Shown piece after piece: positions 45,011 through 53,708 of a stretch of 64,000 nt of DNA. The first letter of the stretch is position 1. The number at the start of each line of letters is the position of its first letter. Below the pieces are notes generated by a model that worked only from the letters and a program-made list of their open reading frames with translations, had not been told where the DNA came from and did no database searches. The DNA comes from Speluncibacter jeojiensis (lineage in GTDB: Bacteria; Actinomycetota; Actinomycetes; Mycobacteriales; Mycobacteriaceae). A program made the position numbers and the translations under genes. The stretch spans positions 1 through 64,000 of the forward strand of contig NZ_JAAIVF010000005.1 in NCBI RefSeq assembly GCF_029589495.1. Reading direction: 5' to 3'.

Positions 45011-46198
45011 CTATGCCTCGGCCGGATGCTCGGGCTTGTCGGCGCCGACCACCCACATCGAGAAGTACTGCGAGCCGCCGCCGTACGCGTGACCGAGCGC
45101 CTTGCGTGCGCCCTCGACCTGGTGCGCGCCGCCCTTGCCCATCACCTGGATCGCGGCCTCGGCGAAGCGGATCATCCCGGAGGCGCCGATCGGGTTCGAC
45201 GAGAGCACGCCGCCCGAGGCGTTGACCGGCAACCGGCCGCCGATCTTCGTCTCGCCGGCCTCGGTCAGTTTCCAGCCCTCGTTCTGTGCGGCGAATCCGA
45301 GGTTTTCCAACCACATCGGTTCGAACCAGGAGAACGGCACGTAGATCTCCGCCGCGTCGATCTCGCTGATCGGGTCGGTGATGCCGGCCTGCTTCCACAG
45401 CGCGGCCGCCGCATCCCGTCCGGCCTGCGGCGAAACCTGGTTGCGCCCGGCGAACCAGGTGGCCTCGGTACGCATCGCGGTCGCGTGGATCCATGCGACC
45501 GGACGGCCGTCGGCGACCGCGGCGTCGGCGGACTGCTCGTCACCGATCACCATGGCGCAGGCGCCATCCGAGGACGGGCAGGTCTCGTCGTAACGGATCG
45601 GGTCCCACAGCATCTGCGACTGCTGGACCTTCTCGACGGTGATGTCGGACTGGTGCAGGTGCGCAAGCGGATTGATCGCACCGTTGAGGCGGTCCTTGAC
45701 GACGACCATCGCGCCGATGTGCTCGGGTGCACCCGACTGCCGGATGTAGGAGCGGACGTGCGGCGCGAAGTACCCGCCCGCACCGGCACCGACCGGCTTG
45801 TTGAACGGCGACGAGATCGACAGCGCCCACATGGCGTTCGACTCGGACTGCTTTTCCCAGGCGACGGTCAGCACACGCTTGTGCACGCCCGACGTGACCA
45901 GCTTCGACGCGACGATCGACGTCGAGCCGCCCACCGAACCCGCGGTGTGCACGCGCAGCAGCGGCTTGCCGGGGGCGCCGAGCGCGTCGGCCATCGACAG
46001 TTCGGGCATCATCGAGCCCTCGAACAGGTCGGGGGCCTTGCCGATCACGATCGCGTCGATGTCATCCCAGCCGACCTGCGCGTCGGCCATGGCCTTGTCG
46101 ATCGCCTCGCGGCACAGCCCCGCCATCGTCACGTCGTGGCGCTTGGCGACGTACTTCGTCTGCCCCGTGCCCAGCACGGCTGCCAGCTGCTTGCCCAT
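45011..46198 (-). CDS. ltp3: Thiolase-like aldol-lyase Ltp3
   Basis: A 395-residue member of the SCP-x/non-decarboxylating thiolase family (KQLAAVLGTGQTKY opening, HTAGSVGGSTSIVASKLV near 85-103, NPIGASG and HAYGGGSQYFSMWV near the C-terminus). The usual thiolase Cys is replaced by a Ser/Gly-rich HTAGSVGG, typical of Ltp aldolases. In Rhodococcus, ltp3 and ltp4 are required for C24-branched sterol side chains. ATGA overlap with ltp4; the DUF35 gene two positions upstream probably encodes a partner. Confidence 0.88.
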   Translation of the reverse strand: MGKQLAAVLGTGQTKYVAKRHDVTMAGLCREAIDKAMADAQVGWDDIDAIVIGKAPDLFEGSMMPELSMADALGAPGKPLLRVHTAGSVGGSTSIVASKLVTSGVHKRVLTVAWEKQSESNAMWALSISSPFNKPVGAGAGGYFAPHVRSYIRQSGAPEHIGAMVVVKDRLNGAINPLAHLHQSDITVEKVQQSQMLWDPIRYDETCPSSDGACAMVIGDEQSADAAVADGRPVAWIHATAMRTEATWFAGRNQVSPQAGRDAAAALWKQAGITDPISEIDAAEIYVPFSWFEPMWLENLGFAAQNEGWKLTEAGETKIGGRLPVNASGGVLSSNPIGASGMIRFAEAAIQVMGKGGAHQVEGARKALGHAYGGGSQYFSMWVVGADKPEHPAEA

Positions 46199-47304
46199 CA
46201 GTTGCGACCTTCCATGACACACACGAGATTCTGCTGAAGCAGCGGACCGCTGGTGGCGTGGGCGAGCACGCGCTTGTCGGTGCCCGCGATCACGCGCAGC
46301 GCCGCCTCGCCGATCCGCTCGAGGCCAGCCGCGAACATCGGGTTGCCGCACAGGACGCCGCCCGACGGGTTGATGGTGACGTCGTCGCCGAGCCCGATCG
46401 CCCGGCGCAGGATCAATTCCTGATGGGTGAACGGCGCGTGCAGTTCGGCCGCGGTGATGCCGGAGAGGTCGCCGCCGGTGGCGACCTGCGCGGCACGGGT
46501 GGTCGACGGCGAGGCGAGCAGGTCGCGGCCGCCGATCTCCGCGGAGTCGATGATGTGTGAGAACCCGGTGATCCAGGCGGGGTTGTCGCACAGTTCGAGG
46601 GCGCGCTCGCCGCGGGCGAGGATGACTGCCGCGGCGCCGTCGGTGATCGGTGCGCAGTCGTGCTCACGCAGCGGGTCGGCGACGAACGGCGTCGAGAGCA
46701 GGGCATCGACGTCCACGGGCCCGGAGATCTGCGCGGCCGGGTTCGCGGTGGCGTCGGCGCGCGAGCGCGCGGCGACCTCGGCCATGTCGCGTTCGCTCCA
46801 CGAGCCCTCGTCGAGGCCGAGGCGCGCCTGCATGCCGGCCATCGAGAGCGAGTCGGGCCACAGCGGCGCAACGACATACGGGTCGGTCTGCAACGCGAGT
46901 ACCTTGCGCAGGTTGCCCGCCGAGGACTTGCCGAAGCCGTAGGCCAGTGCCGTCTCGGCCTCACCGGTCAGCAGCTTGACGTAGGCCTCGTAGAGCGCCC
47001 AGGCGCCGTCCATCTCCACGTGCGACTCGTCGATGGGCGGGACCGCGCCGATCGCGTCGACCGAGGAGATGAACGAAAACGCCCGTCCGGAAAGGTAATC
47101 GGACGATCCCGAGCACCAGAAGCCGATGTCGTCCTTGGTGATCCCCAGATCCGCGTACAGCTGCTGGAAGACCGGGACGAGCATCTCGGTGCCGTTGGTG
47201 GTGCCGACGCTGTTGCGTTCGTTGCGGGTCTGGCAGAAGCCGACGACGGCGATGTCGTCCGGCCCCGGCCGAAAGTTCGAAGTTGTCATGATCGGCTCGC
47301 TCAC
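46198..47304 (-). CDS. ltp4: Thiolase-like aldol-lyase Ltp4
   Basis: A 368-residue Ltp-family protein (DDIAVVGFCQTRNERNS, CSGSSDYLSGRAFSF near 75-90, DGAAAVILARGERALE, NPSGGVLCGNPMFAAG). The start is taken as GTG 47304, whose GTGA overlaps the DUF35 stop in the style of the other junctions in this operon; ATG 47289 (MTTSNF) is the alternative. With Ltp3 and the DUF35 protein it should form the aldolase system for C24-branched side chains of plant sterols, by homology. Confidence 0.87.
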   Translation of the reverse strand: MSEPIMTTSNFRPGPDDIAVVGFCQTRNERNSVGTTNGTEMLVPVFQQLYADLGITKDDIGFWCSGSSDYLSGRAFSFISSVDAIGAVPPIDESHVEMDGAWALYEAYVKLLTGEAETALAYGFGKSSAGNLRKVLALQTDPYVVAPLWPDSLSMAGMQARLGLDEGSWSERDMAEVAARSRADATANPAAQISGPVDVDALLSTPFVADPLREHDCAPITDGAAAVILARGERALELCDNPAWITGFSHIIDSAEIGGRDLLASPSTTRAAQVATGGDLSGITAAELHAPFTHQELILRRAIGLGDDVTINPSGGVLCGNPMFAAGLERIGEAALRVIAGTDKRVLAHATSGPLLQQNLVCVMEGRN

Positions 47305-48281
47305 AGGTGCTGGGAGTAGGACTCGAACGGGGCGTCGGGCTCGCCGGTCGGTTCGAAGTGGTCGATGTTCTCGTTCGAGTAGCCCCGCTCCTCGGCGGGC
47401 TTCCACACCGCGCGCACCCGCATGCCCATGCGCACCTCGGAGGGGTCGCAGCCGAGCACCAGGTGGAGCATCGGGATGTCGGCGCCGTCGACGAGGATGT
47501 AGGCGGCGACGTAGGGCGGCTTGATCCGCTGCCCCTGGAACGGGATGTTCACGATGCAGAAGGTGGTCACGGTGCCGGTGTCGGGCAGCGGGACCTCTTC
47601 CTTGGTCGGCACGCCGTGGGTCGGGCTCGCGCCGCGCGGCGGGAGGTACACCTTGTTGCTGGCGGGGCAGCGCTGACCGATCAGCTTGCCGTCCTTGAGC
47701 GCGCGCAGGAAGGCGCTCTCCTCGCTCGACGCGGAGTGGTCGATGTGCAGGCCGATCGGCGTGATGATCATTTCCACGTCGTCGACCTCGCCGGCGTCCA
47801 CCGGCGCGGGGGTGTCGCCCGGTTCGAAGCAGGCGATGTCGGTGATGGCGCCGACGGTGGTCTCGGCCCAGCGGATCCGTACCCGCATGCCGGTGCTGAT
47901 CTGCTCCGGAGTGCCGACGTCGACGGCGTGCAGCATGGTCGTGTCGGCACCGTCGAGCTTGATCAGTGCGAAGGCGAACGGGCGGTCGAGGGGATGCTCG
48001 GGAATCGGCGTCGCGACCCACGACCAGCTGACGACGGTGCCCACCGCGGACACCTCCACGAACTCGTCGAGCGGCGCGGCGGTCACGGGGTCGTACTCCA
48101 CGGGCGGGACGTGCACCCGTCCGTCGGATCCGCGCACCCCGATCACGCGATGGGCGCGAAGGCCTCCGAGGAACCGTCCGATCGTCGGACCGACAGAGCG
48201 CGTGTAATCGAATGCGAGATCCAGCGCGGCACTGAGCGGTTCGAGGGAAGGCGGTTCCAATTCAACGACACTCTTCCTCAT
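47301..48281 (-). CDS. Double-DUF35 OB-fold protein (Rv3521-like)
   Basis: A 326-residue protein with two OB-fold DUF35 modules, about 75-160 and about 200-320. The second has CPASNKVYLPPRG, a degenerate zinc ribbon, and YVAAYILVDGADIPMLHLVLGCD. The first lacks the Cys pair altogether. DUF35 proteins form complexes with Ltp thiolase-like enzymes and activate steroid aldolase activity (ChsH2-Ltp2 type). First gene of the ltp4-ltp3-SnoaL operon. No ribosome site; start ATG 48281 or GTG 48287 lies 16-10 nt from the KstR box, suggesting a leaderless message. Confidence 0.85.
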   Translation of the reverse strand: MRKSVVELEPPSLEPLSAALDLAFDYTRSVGPTIGRFLGGLRAHRVIGVRGSDGRVHVPPVEYDPVTAAPLDEFVEVSAVGTVVSWSWVATPIPEHPLDRPFAFALIKLDGADTTMLHAVDVGTPEQISTGMRVRIRWAETTVGAITDIACFEPGDTPAPVDAGEVDDVEMIITPIGLHIDHSASSEESAFLRALKDGKLIGQRCPASNKVYLPPRGASPTHGVPTKEEVPLPDTGTVTTFCIVNIPFQGQRIKPPYVAAYILVDGADIPMLHLVLGCDPSEVRMGMRVRAVWKPAEERGYSNENIDHFEPTGEPDAPFESYSQHL

Positions 48282-48296
48282 GGTCACGACTTCGAG

Positions 48297-48310
48297 TAGA
48301 ACAGGTTCTA
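48297..48310. promoter_or_regulatory. KstR operator between the ltp operon and the F420 enzyme
   Basis: TAGAACAGGTTCTA fits the KstR consensus fully and is a nearly perfect palindrome. It is the only box in the 115-nt divergent region, so it likely controls both directions. Confidence 0.87.
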
Positions 48311-48329
48311 ACTAAGACGGCAAGAGTCA

Positions 48330-48375
48330 CCTGTGGGTGAGTTGCGGGGGCGGGGCCCCGCAACTCACCCACAGG
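48330..48375 (+). repeat. 20-bp perfect inverted repeat in the leader of the F420 gene
   Basis: 48330-48349 pairs without mismatch with 48356-48375 (6-nt loop). It lies between the KstR box and the AGGGAG ribosome site of the next gene, which starts only 8 nt after the stem. There is no T-run. If transcription starts at the KstR promoter, this stem would be part of the mRNA leader. Confidence 0.9.
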
Positions 48376-48396
48376 CGACCGAAGGGAGCACTGACG

Positions 48397-49431
48397 ATGA
48401 AGCTCGGACTGCAACTCGGGTACTGGGGGGCGCAGCCTCCGACGAACGTTCCGGAACTGGTCGCGGCTGCCGAGGAGGCCGGGTTCGACTCGGTGTTCTC
48501 GGCGGAGTCGTGGGGCAACGACGCGTTCGCGCCGCTGGCGTGGTGGGCGTCGGGGACCGAACGGATGCGGTTGGGCACCTCCGTGGCGCAGCTTTCCGCC
48601 CGCAGCCCCGCCGGATGCGCCATGCACGCGCTCACGATGGACCACCTCACTGGCGGCAGATTCATTCTGGGCCTGGGTGTTTCGGGTCCGCAGGTGGTTG
48701 AGGGCTGGTACGGGCAACCGTTCGCCAAGCCGCTCGCCCGCACACGCGAGTACGTGGGGATCGTGCGGGACGTGCTGGCCCGACAGGCGCCGGTGACCAA
48801 CCCCGGCGTCCACTACCCGCTGCCGTACTCGGGTGCCGGCGCGCTCGGCCTGGGCAAGCCGCTCAAGCCGATCACCCACCCGCTGCGCGCCGACTTGCCC
48901 ATCTGGCTGGGCGCAGAGGGGCCGAAGAACGTCGCGCTGGCGGCCGAGATCGGCGACGGCTGGCTCGCGATCTACTACTCGCCGCGACTGGCGCCGATGT
49001 ACAACGAGTGGCTCGACGAGGGGTTCGCGCGCCCCGGCGCCCGGCGCAGCCGGAAGGACTTCGAGGTCGCCGCGACCTGCCAGGTGGTGATCACCGACGA
49101 CCGGGCCGGTGTGATCGCCGGGATGAAGCCGATCGTCGCACTGTACGTGGGAGGCATGGGGGCGCCCGAGCTGAACTTCCACGCGCAGGTCTATCGCCGG
49201 ATGGGCTACGACACGGTCGTCGAGAAGGTGATCGAGCTGTTCCAGTCCGGGCGAAAGGACGAAGCGGCGCAAGCGATCCCGGACGAGATGGTCGCCGAGA
49301 CGATGATCGTCGGCACGGCCGCCGAGGTGCGCCGCGAGGTCGCCGAGTGGGAGCGCGCCGGGGTGACCATGCTGTTGGTGACCTGCCGTGACGCCGGACA
49401 GGTGCGGGCCCTCGCGGACGCGGTCCTGTAG
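48397..49431 (+). CDS. LLM-class F420-dependent oxidoreductase (Rv3520c-like)
   Basis: A 344-residue luciferase-like TIM barrel (KLGLQLGYWGAQPPTN, FDSVFSAESWGNDAFAPLAWW, LGLGVSGPQVVEGWYGQPFAKPL, LPIWLGAEGPKNVALAAEIGDGW). The group uses coenzyme F420 to reduce or oxidise ketones and alkenes. It corresponds to Rv3520c in the M. tuberculosis side-chain cluster, for which no reaction is firmly known to me. AGGGAG 9 nt before the ATG, behind an unusual hairpin leader. Its TAG stop overlaps the next gene's GTG by one base. Confidence 0.87.
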   Translation: MKLGLQLGYWGAQPPTNVPELVAAAEEAGFDSVFSAESWGNDAFAPLAWWASGTERMRLGTSVAQLSARSPAGCAMHALTMDHLTGGRFILGLGVSGPQVVEGWYGQPFAKPLARTREYVGIVRDVLARQAPVTNPGVHYPLPYSGAGALGLGKPLKPITHPLRADLPIWLGAEGPKNVALAAEIGDGWLAIYYSPRLAPMYNEWLDEGFARPGARRSRKDFEVAATCQVVITDDRAGVIAGMKPIVALYVGGMGAPELNFHAQVYRRMGYDTVVEKVIELFQSGRKDEAAQAIPDEMVAETMIVGTAAEVRREVAEWERAGVTMLLVTCRDAGQVRALADAVL

Positions 49432-49880
49432 TGAAGTCGCTCCAGGAGATCTCCGATCGGATGGAGATCGAGGACCTGCTGGTCGACTATTGCCACGCGA
49501 TCGACACCCGCGACTGGTCGGCCCTCGACGCGATCTTCACCTCGGACGCGGTGATCGACTACACCGCGACCGGGGGCATCGCCGCGAAGCCGTCCGAGAT
49601 CAAGGAGTTCCTGGCGACCGCACTGTCCGGGTTCGCCGGCTTCCAGCACATGATCGGGGCGAGCCGGATCCGTATCGACGGTGACAGTGCGACCGCGCGG
49701 ACCATCTGCCACAACCCGATGGTGCTCGACAGCGGGTCCGGGCAGAAGCGGGTGATGTTCGTCGGCCTCTGGTACGTCGACGACCTGGTGCGCACCGAGG
49801 CCGGCTGGCGCATCACGCATCGACGAGAAGAACTGTCGTTCTTCCACAATGCGCCCGGCGGGGAAGCCTCGCAGCGATGA
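49431..49880 (+). CDS. SnoaL-like NTF2-fold protein downstream of the F420 enzyme
   Basis: A 149-residue protein with the SnoaL_4-type opening (ISDRMEIEDLLVDYCHAIDTRDWSALDAIFTSDAVIDYT) and GFQHMIGASRIRIDGDSATARTICHNPM with the conserved His. GTG start sharing one base with the previous stop, so strongly coupled. The fold is used for isomerases, dehydratases and cyclases. The substrate is probably a sterol side-chain intermediate made or consumed by the F420 enzyme, inferred from coupling only. Confidence 0.8.
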   Translation: MKSLQEISDRMEIEDLLVDYCHAIDTRDWSALDAIFTSDAVIDYTATGGIAAKPSEIKEFLATALSGFAGFQHMIGASRIRIDGDSATARTICHNPMVLDSGSGQKRVMFVGLWYVDDLVRTEAGWRITHRREELSFFHNAPGGEASQR

Positions 49881-49881
49881 G

Positions 49882-49925
49882 AACCGGCCGGGGTGCGTCC
49901 GCAAGAGCGGCGGCCCCGGCCGGTT
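49882..49925. terminator. Bidirectional terminator
   Basis: A 12-bp stem (49882-49893 with 49914-49925) with a further small stem inside the 20-nt loop lies between the convergent SnoaL-like gene and echA19. Confidence 0.8.
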
Positions 49926-49928
49926 CCC

Positions 49929-50759
49929 TCACCTACCGGTGAAGTGGGGTGTGCGCTTCTCGGCGAACGAGCGCGGCCCCTCCTTGGCGTCGTCGCTCTT
50001 GAACACCTCGGCGCCGATCTCGGCCTCGATCGCGAACGCCTCCTCCTCGTGCATGCCCTCGGTGACGCGGATGGTCTTGAGGATCGCCTGCACGGCGATC
50101 GGGCCGTTCGCGGCGATCCGCTCGGCGATCTCGAGGGCCTTGGTCAGTGCCTGGCCGTCGGGGACGACGTGCCCGATCAGGCCGAGTTCCTTCGCCTCCG
50201 GCGCCGGGACCGTTCGGCCGGTGAGCAGGATCTCCGCGGCGACGGTGTACGGGATCTGCCGGACCAGCCGGACGGCCGATCCGCCGAGCGGGAACAGACC
50301 CAGCTTCGCCTCGGACACACCGAAGCGGGCGCTCTCGGCGGCGACGCGGATGTCGGTGCCCTGCAGGATCTCGGTGCCACCGGCGATGGCGGCGCCCTCG
50401 ACCGCGGCGATCAGCGGCTTGGTCAGCCGGCGGCCCTTGAGCAGGGCGGGCAGCCGGGTCGGGTCGAGACTGCCCTTGGCGAACGCATCGCCGGGGGCAC
50501 TGCGGTTCATCGCCTTCAGGTCCATGCCGGCGCAGAAGGTGCCGCCCGCGCCGGTGAGGATCGCGACGCGGATGTCCGGGTCCTCGTCGATCTGATCCCA
50601 GGCCTGGGTCATGATCGACATCATCTCGCCGGACAGCGCGTTGCGGGCCTCTGGACGGTTCATCGTCACGATCAGCACGTGGCCGCGCTTCTCCACCAGG
50701 CAGTGCGGCTCGCGCTGTTCGGTGGCCGACGGCGGGGCGGCGGTTTCGGACGTGGGCAT
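49929..50759 (-). CDS. echA19: Steroid enoyl-CoA hydratase EchA19
   Basis: A 276-residue crotonase with oxyanion blocks [15 protein letters not shown] near 69-83 and [45 protein letters not shown] near 120-165, including the catalytic Glu in SEAKLGLFP. EchA19 of M. tuberculosis hydrates steroid enoyl-CoA with (S) stereochemistry. It lies divergent from fadD19 with a KstR box between, as in relatives. The N-terminal 18 residues are Thr/Pro-rich. Confidence 0.9.
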   Translation of the reverse strand: MPTSETAAPPSATEQREPHCLVEKRGHVLIVTMNRPEARNALSGEMMSIMTQAWDQIDEDPDIRVAILTGAGGTFCAGMDLKAMNRSAPGDAFAKGSLDPTRLPALLKGRRLTKPLIAAVEGAAIAGGTEILQGTDIRVAAESARFGVSEAKLGLFPLGGSAVRLVRQIPYTVAAEILLTGRTVPAPEAKELGLIGHVVPDGQALTKALEIAERIAANGPIAVQAILKTIRVTEGMHEEEAFAIEAEIGAEVFKSDDAKEGPRSFAEKRTPHFTGR

Positions 50760-50811
50760 CGGCGGCTCCGAACTCGTGTGAATCAGATCTCAAATTGCTC
50801 TTGCCGTGAAC

Positions 50812-50825
50812 GGTAACACGTTCTA
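50812..50825. promoter_or_regulatory. KstR operator between echA19 and fadD19
   Basis: GGTAACACGTTCTA (reverse TAGAACGTGTTACC) matches TnnAACnnGTTnnA except one terminal fixed base. It lies 4 nt before the fadD19 GTG at 50830, implying a leaderless or very short-leader transcript. Confidence 0.78.
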
Positions 50826-50829
50826 CTTT

Positions 50830-52485
50830 GTGGACGTGGCCCTCAACATTGCTGACTTCGTAGAGCACTCAATAGACCTGAACCCGGACCGCCTGGCGCT
50901 GATGGACGGCACGCGCGAGTTCACCTATGCGCAGTTGGAGGAGCGGACCAACCGTCTGGCTCACTACCTGCAGGACCACGGCGTGAAGCCGGGCGACAAG
51001 GTCGGCATCTACTGCCGCAACATCGTCGAGGCCATCGAGGCGATGGTGGCCGTGTTCAAGGCCCGCGCGGTGATGGTCAACGTCAACTTCCGGTACGTCG
51101 AGAACGAGTTGCAGTACATCTTCGAGAACTCCGACATGGTCGCGCTGATCGTCGAGCGCCGCTACGTCGACAAGGTCGCCAACGTGCTGCCGCAGACCCC
51201 GCTGGTGCAGACGGTCGTGGTCGTCGACGACGAGTCGGGCCTGGACTACGCGTCCTTCGACGGCGTCGAGTACGAGCAGGCACTGTCGGAGGGGTCGCCC
51301 GCGCGCGACTTCGGCGAGCGCAGCCCCGACGACATCTTCATGCTCTACACCGGCGGCACCACCGGTATGCCCAAGGGCGTGCTCTGGCGGCACGAGGACT
51401 GGTGGCGCGTGCTCGGCGGCGGCACCAACTTCGTCACCGGTGAGCGGGTGGAAGACGAGTGGGAGCTGGCGAAGGTCGGTGCCGCCAACCCCGCGATGGT
51501 CCGGTTCCCGATCCCGCCGATGATCCACGGCGGCTCCCAGTCGGCGGTGTTCCACAGCCTGTTCGGGGGCGGAACCCTGGTGCTGCACCCTGAATTCGAT
51601 GCGCACACCGTCTGGCAGCTCATCGAGCGGCACCGCATCAATCTCATCTTCATCACCGGCGACGCGATGGCGCGGCCGATGCTCGACGCGCTCAAGCAGG
51701 GCAACCCCGAAACGGGCGCGCCGTACGACCTGTCGACGCTCTATGCGATGGCTTCCAGCGCCGCGCTGTTCTCGCCGGCGATCAAGGAGGAGTTCCTCGA
51801 TCTGCTGCAGAACACGATGATCACCGACTCGATCGGCTCCTCGGAGACGGGCTTCGGCGGTCTGGCCGCGATCACCAAGGGCTTCGAGCACACCGGTGGC
51901 CCGCGGGTGAAGATCGACGCGTCGACGGTCGTCCTCGACGACGACGGCAACAAGGTCGAGCCCGGCTCGGGCAAGGTCGGCCTGCTCGCCCGCAGCGGTC
52001 ACATCCCGGTCGGATACTACAAGGACGAAGAGAAGACCGCGAAGACCTTCCGTGTGATCAACGGTGTGCGGTACTCGATTCCGGGCGATTATGCGACGGT
52101 CGAGGCGGACGGTACCGTGACGATGCTCGGCCGCGGGTCGGCGTCGATCAACAGCGGCGGCGAGAAGATCTACCCCGAAGAGGTCGAGGGCGCGATCAAG
52201 ACTCACCCCGAAGTCTTCGATGCACTCGTGGTGGGTGTCCCCGACGAGCGGTGGGGCAACCGGGTCGCCGCGGTCGTGTCCACCCGTGACGGTGCCCGCC
52301 CCCGCCTGGCCGAGATCAATGCCGCGGCGCGCCGGGAGATCGCGGGTTACAAGGTGCCGCGCAGCCTGTGGTTCGTCGACGAGATCAAGCGCTCGTCGGC
52401 CGGCAAGCCCGACTACAAGTGGGCGAAGGCACAGACCCAGGAACGCGACGCCGACGAGCACTACGTGAGCGAGAAGGATTCCTGA
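50830..52485 (+). CDS. fadD19: Steroid-CoA ligase FadD19
   Basis: A 551-residue acyl-CoA synthetase for the C26/C24-branched sterol side chain. It has YTGGTTGMPKGVLWRHED near 175-192, PIPPMIHGGSQSAVF, DSIGSSETGFGG, GRGSASINSGGEKIYPEEVE and the C-terminal KRSSAGKPDYKW with catalytic Lys. The start at GTG 50830 gives the opening MDVALNIADF, matching MAVALNIADL of the M. tuberculosis protein; GTG 50836 is an alternative. In Rhodococcus fadD19 is essential for C24-branched sterols. TGATG overlap with the next gene. Confidence 0.93.
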   Translation: MDVALNIADFVEHSIDLNPDRLALMDGTREFTYAQLEERTNRLAHYLQDHGVKPGDKVGIYCRNIVEAIEAMVAVFKARAVMVNVNFRYVENELQYIFENSDMVALIVERRYVDKVANVLPQTPLVQTVVVVDDESGLDYASFDGVEYEQALSEGSPARDFGERSPDDIFMLYTGGTTGMPKGVLWRHEDWWRVLGGGTNFVTGERVEDEWELAKVGAANPAMVRFPIPPMIHGGSQSAVFHSLFGGGTLVLHPEFDAHTVWQLIERHRINLIFITGDAMARPMLDALKQGNPETGAPYDLSTLYAMASSAALFSPAIKEEFLDLLQNTMITDSIGSSETGFGGLAAITKGFEHTGGPRVKIDASTVVLDDDGNKVEPGSGKVGLLARSGHIPVGYYKDEEKTAKTFRVINGVRYSIPGDYATVEADGTVTMLGRGSASINSGGEKIYPEEVEGAIKTHPEVFDALVVGVPDERWGNRVAAVVSTRDGARPRLAEINAAARREIAGYKVPRSLWFVDEIKRSSAGKPDYKWAKAQTQERDADEHYVSEKDS

Positions 52486-53603
52486 TGCACAACGACCTGG
52501 CCGACAGGTTCGGGATCGAATACCCGATCTTCGGCTTCACCCCGTCCGAGCATGTGGCGGCGGCGATTTCACGCGCGGGCGGCCTGGGTGTGCTCGGCTG
52601 CGTGCGGTTCAACGACGCCGACGAACTCGACGCCACGCTGAACTGGATGGACGAGAACACCGACGGCAAGCCGTACGGCATCGACGTGGTCATGCCGGCC
52701 AAGGTGCCGACCGAGGGCTCGTCCGTCGATCTCGACAAGTTGATCCCGGCCGAGCATCGTGCGTTCGTGAACCGCACCCTCGACGAGCTGGGCGTGCCGC
52801 CGCTGTCGGACGACGTCGAGCACGCCGCCGGCGTGCTGGGCTGGTTGCACTCGGTCGCGCGGGCGCAGGTCGACGTCGCCCTCAAGCATCGCCCGGCGCT
52901 CATCGCCAACGCGCTCGGCTCCCCGCCGAAGGACATCATCGACGAGGCGCACGCGGCGGGAGTTCCGGTCGCGGCGTTGGCCGGCGCGGTCGCGCATGCG
53001 CGCAGTCACGTCGAGAACGACGTCGACATCGTCATCGCCCAGGGCTACGAGGCGGGCGGTCACACCGGCGAGATCGCGTCGATGGTGCTCGTCCCCGAGA
53101 TCGTCGACGCGGTAGGCGATTCCGCGACGGTGCTGGCGGCCGGCGGCATCGGCAGCGGCCGGCAGGTCGCCGCGGCGCTGAGTCTGGGCGCGAGCGGAGT
53201 GTGGATGGGGTCCTACTGGCTCACCGCTGCCGAGTACAAGCTCGGCAGCGCGTCAGGGGAGGGGCCGTCGACGATCCAGCGGGCGCTGCTGGCCGCGACG
53301 TCGTCGGACACCGTGCGCACCCGGATCTACTCCGGAAAGCCCGCGCGACTGCTCAAGACCAAGTGGACCGAGGCCTGGCAGAAGCCCGGCGCGCCGGACG
53401 CACTGCCGATGCCGCTGCAGAACCTGCTGGTCTCCGAGGCGCATCAGCGGATCGCGGCGTCGACCGATCCCGAGGTCGTGGCGATGCCTGCCGGCCAGAT
53501 CGTCGGCCGGATGAACGAGATCCGCCCGGTCGCCGATTCGATGGCAGATCTGGTCGGCGAGTTCGAGCGGACCGTCGCGCGTCTGGACGGCATGAAGAAG
53601 TAA
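52485..53603 (+). CDS. NPD/nitronate-monooxygenase-like flavoprotein coupled to fadD19
   Basis: A 372-residue TIM-barrel flavoprotein (FGIEYPIFGFTPSEHVAAAISRAGGLGVLG, VIAQGYEAGGHTGEIASMVLVPEIVDAV with the catalytic His, LAAGGIGSGRQVAAALSLGASGVWMGSYWL). It shares a TGATG junction with fadD19, so it is made together with the ligase. The family includes nitronate monooxygenases and enoyl-CoA reductases such as IpdC. A reductase role on steroid-CoA is a possibility; no named orthologue is known to me. Confidence 0.8.
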   Translation: MHNDLADRFGIEYPIFGFTPSEHVAAAISRAGGLGVLGCVRFNDADELDATLNWMDENTDGKPYGIDVVMPAKVPTEGSSVDLDKLIPAEHRAFVNRTLDELGVPPLSDDVEHAAGVLGWLHSVARAQVDVALKHRPALIANALGSPPKDIIDEAHAAGVPVAALAGAVAHARSHVENDVDIVIAQGYEAGGHTGEIASMVLVPEIVDAVGDSATVLAAGGIGSGRQVAAALSLGASGVWMGSYWLTAAEYKLGSASGEGPSTIQRALLAATSSDTVRTRIYSGKPARLLKTKWTEAWQKPGAPDALPMPLQNLLVSEAHQRIAASTDPEVVAMPAGQIVGRMNEIRPVADSMADLVGEFERTVARLDGMKK

Positions 53604-53648
53604 CAGCCGGGCCCGGCGCAGCGTCGAGCGTGCGCCGAACCCGACACG

Positions 53649-53689
53649 AATCGGCCGGATCCCGTGGCAATCACGGAATCCGGCCGATT
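53649..53689. terminator. Bidirectional terminator
   Basis: An 18-position stem (53649-53666 with 53672-53689) with one mismatch and a 5-nt loop lies between the convergent flavoprotein gene and fadE27. Confidence 0.82.
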
Positions 53690-53708
53690 TGCGTCGGGAA
53701 GCCGTCGA

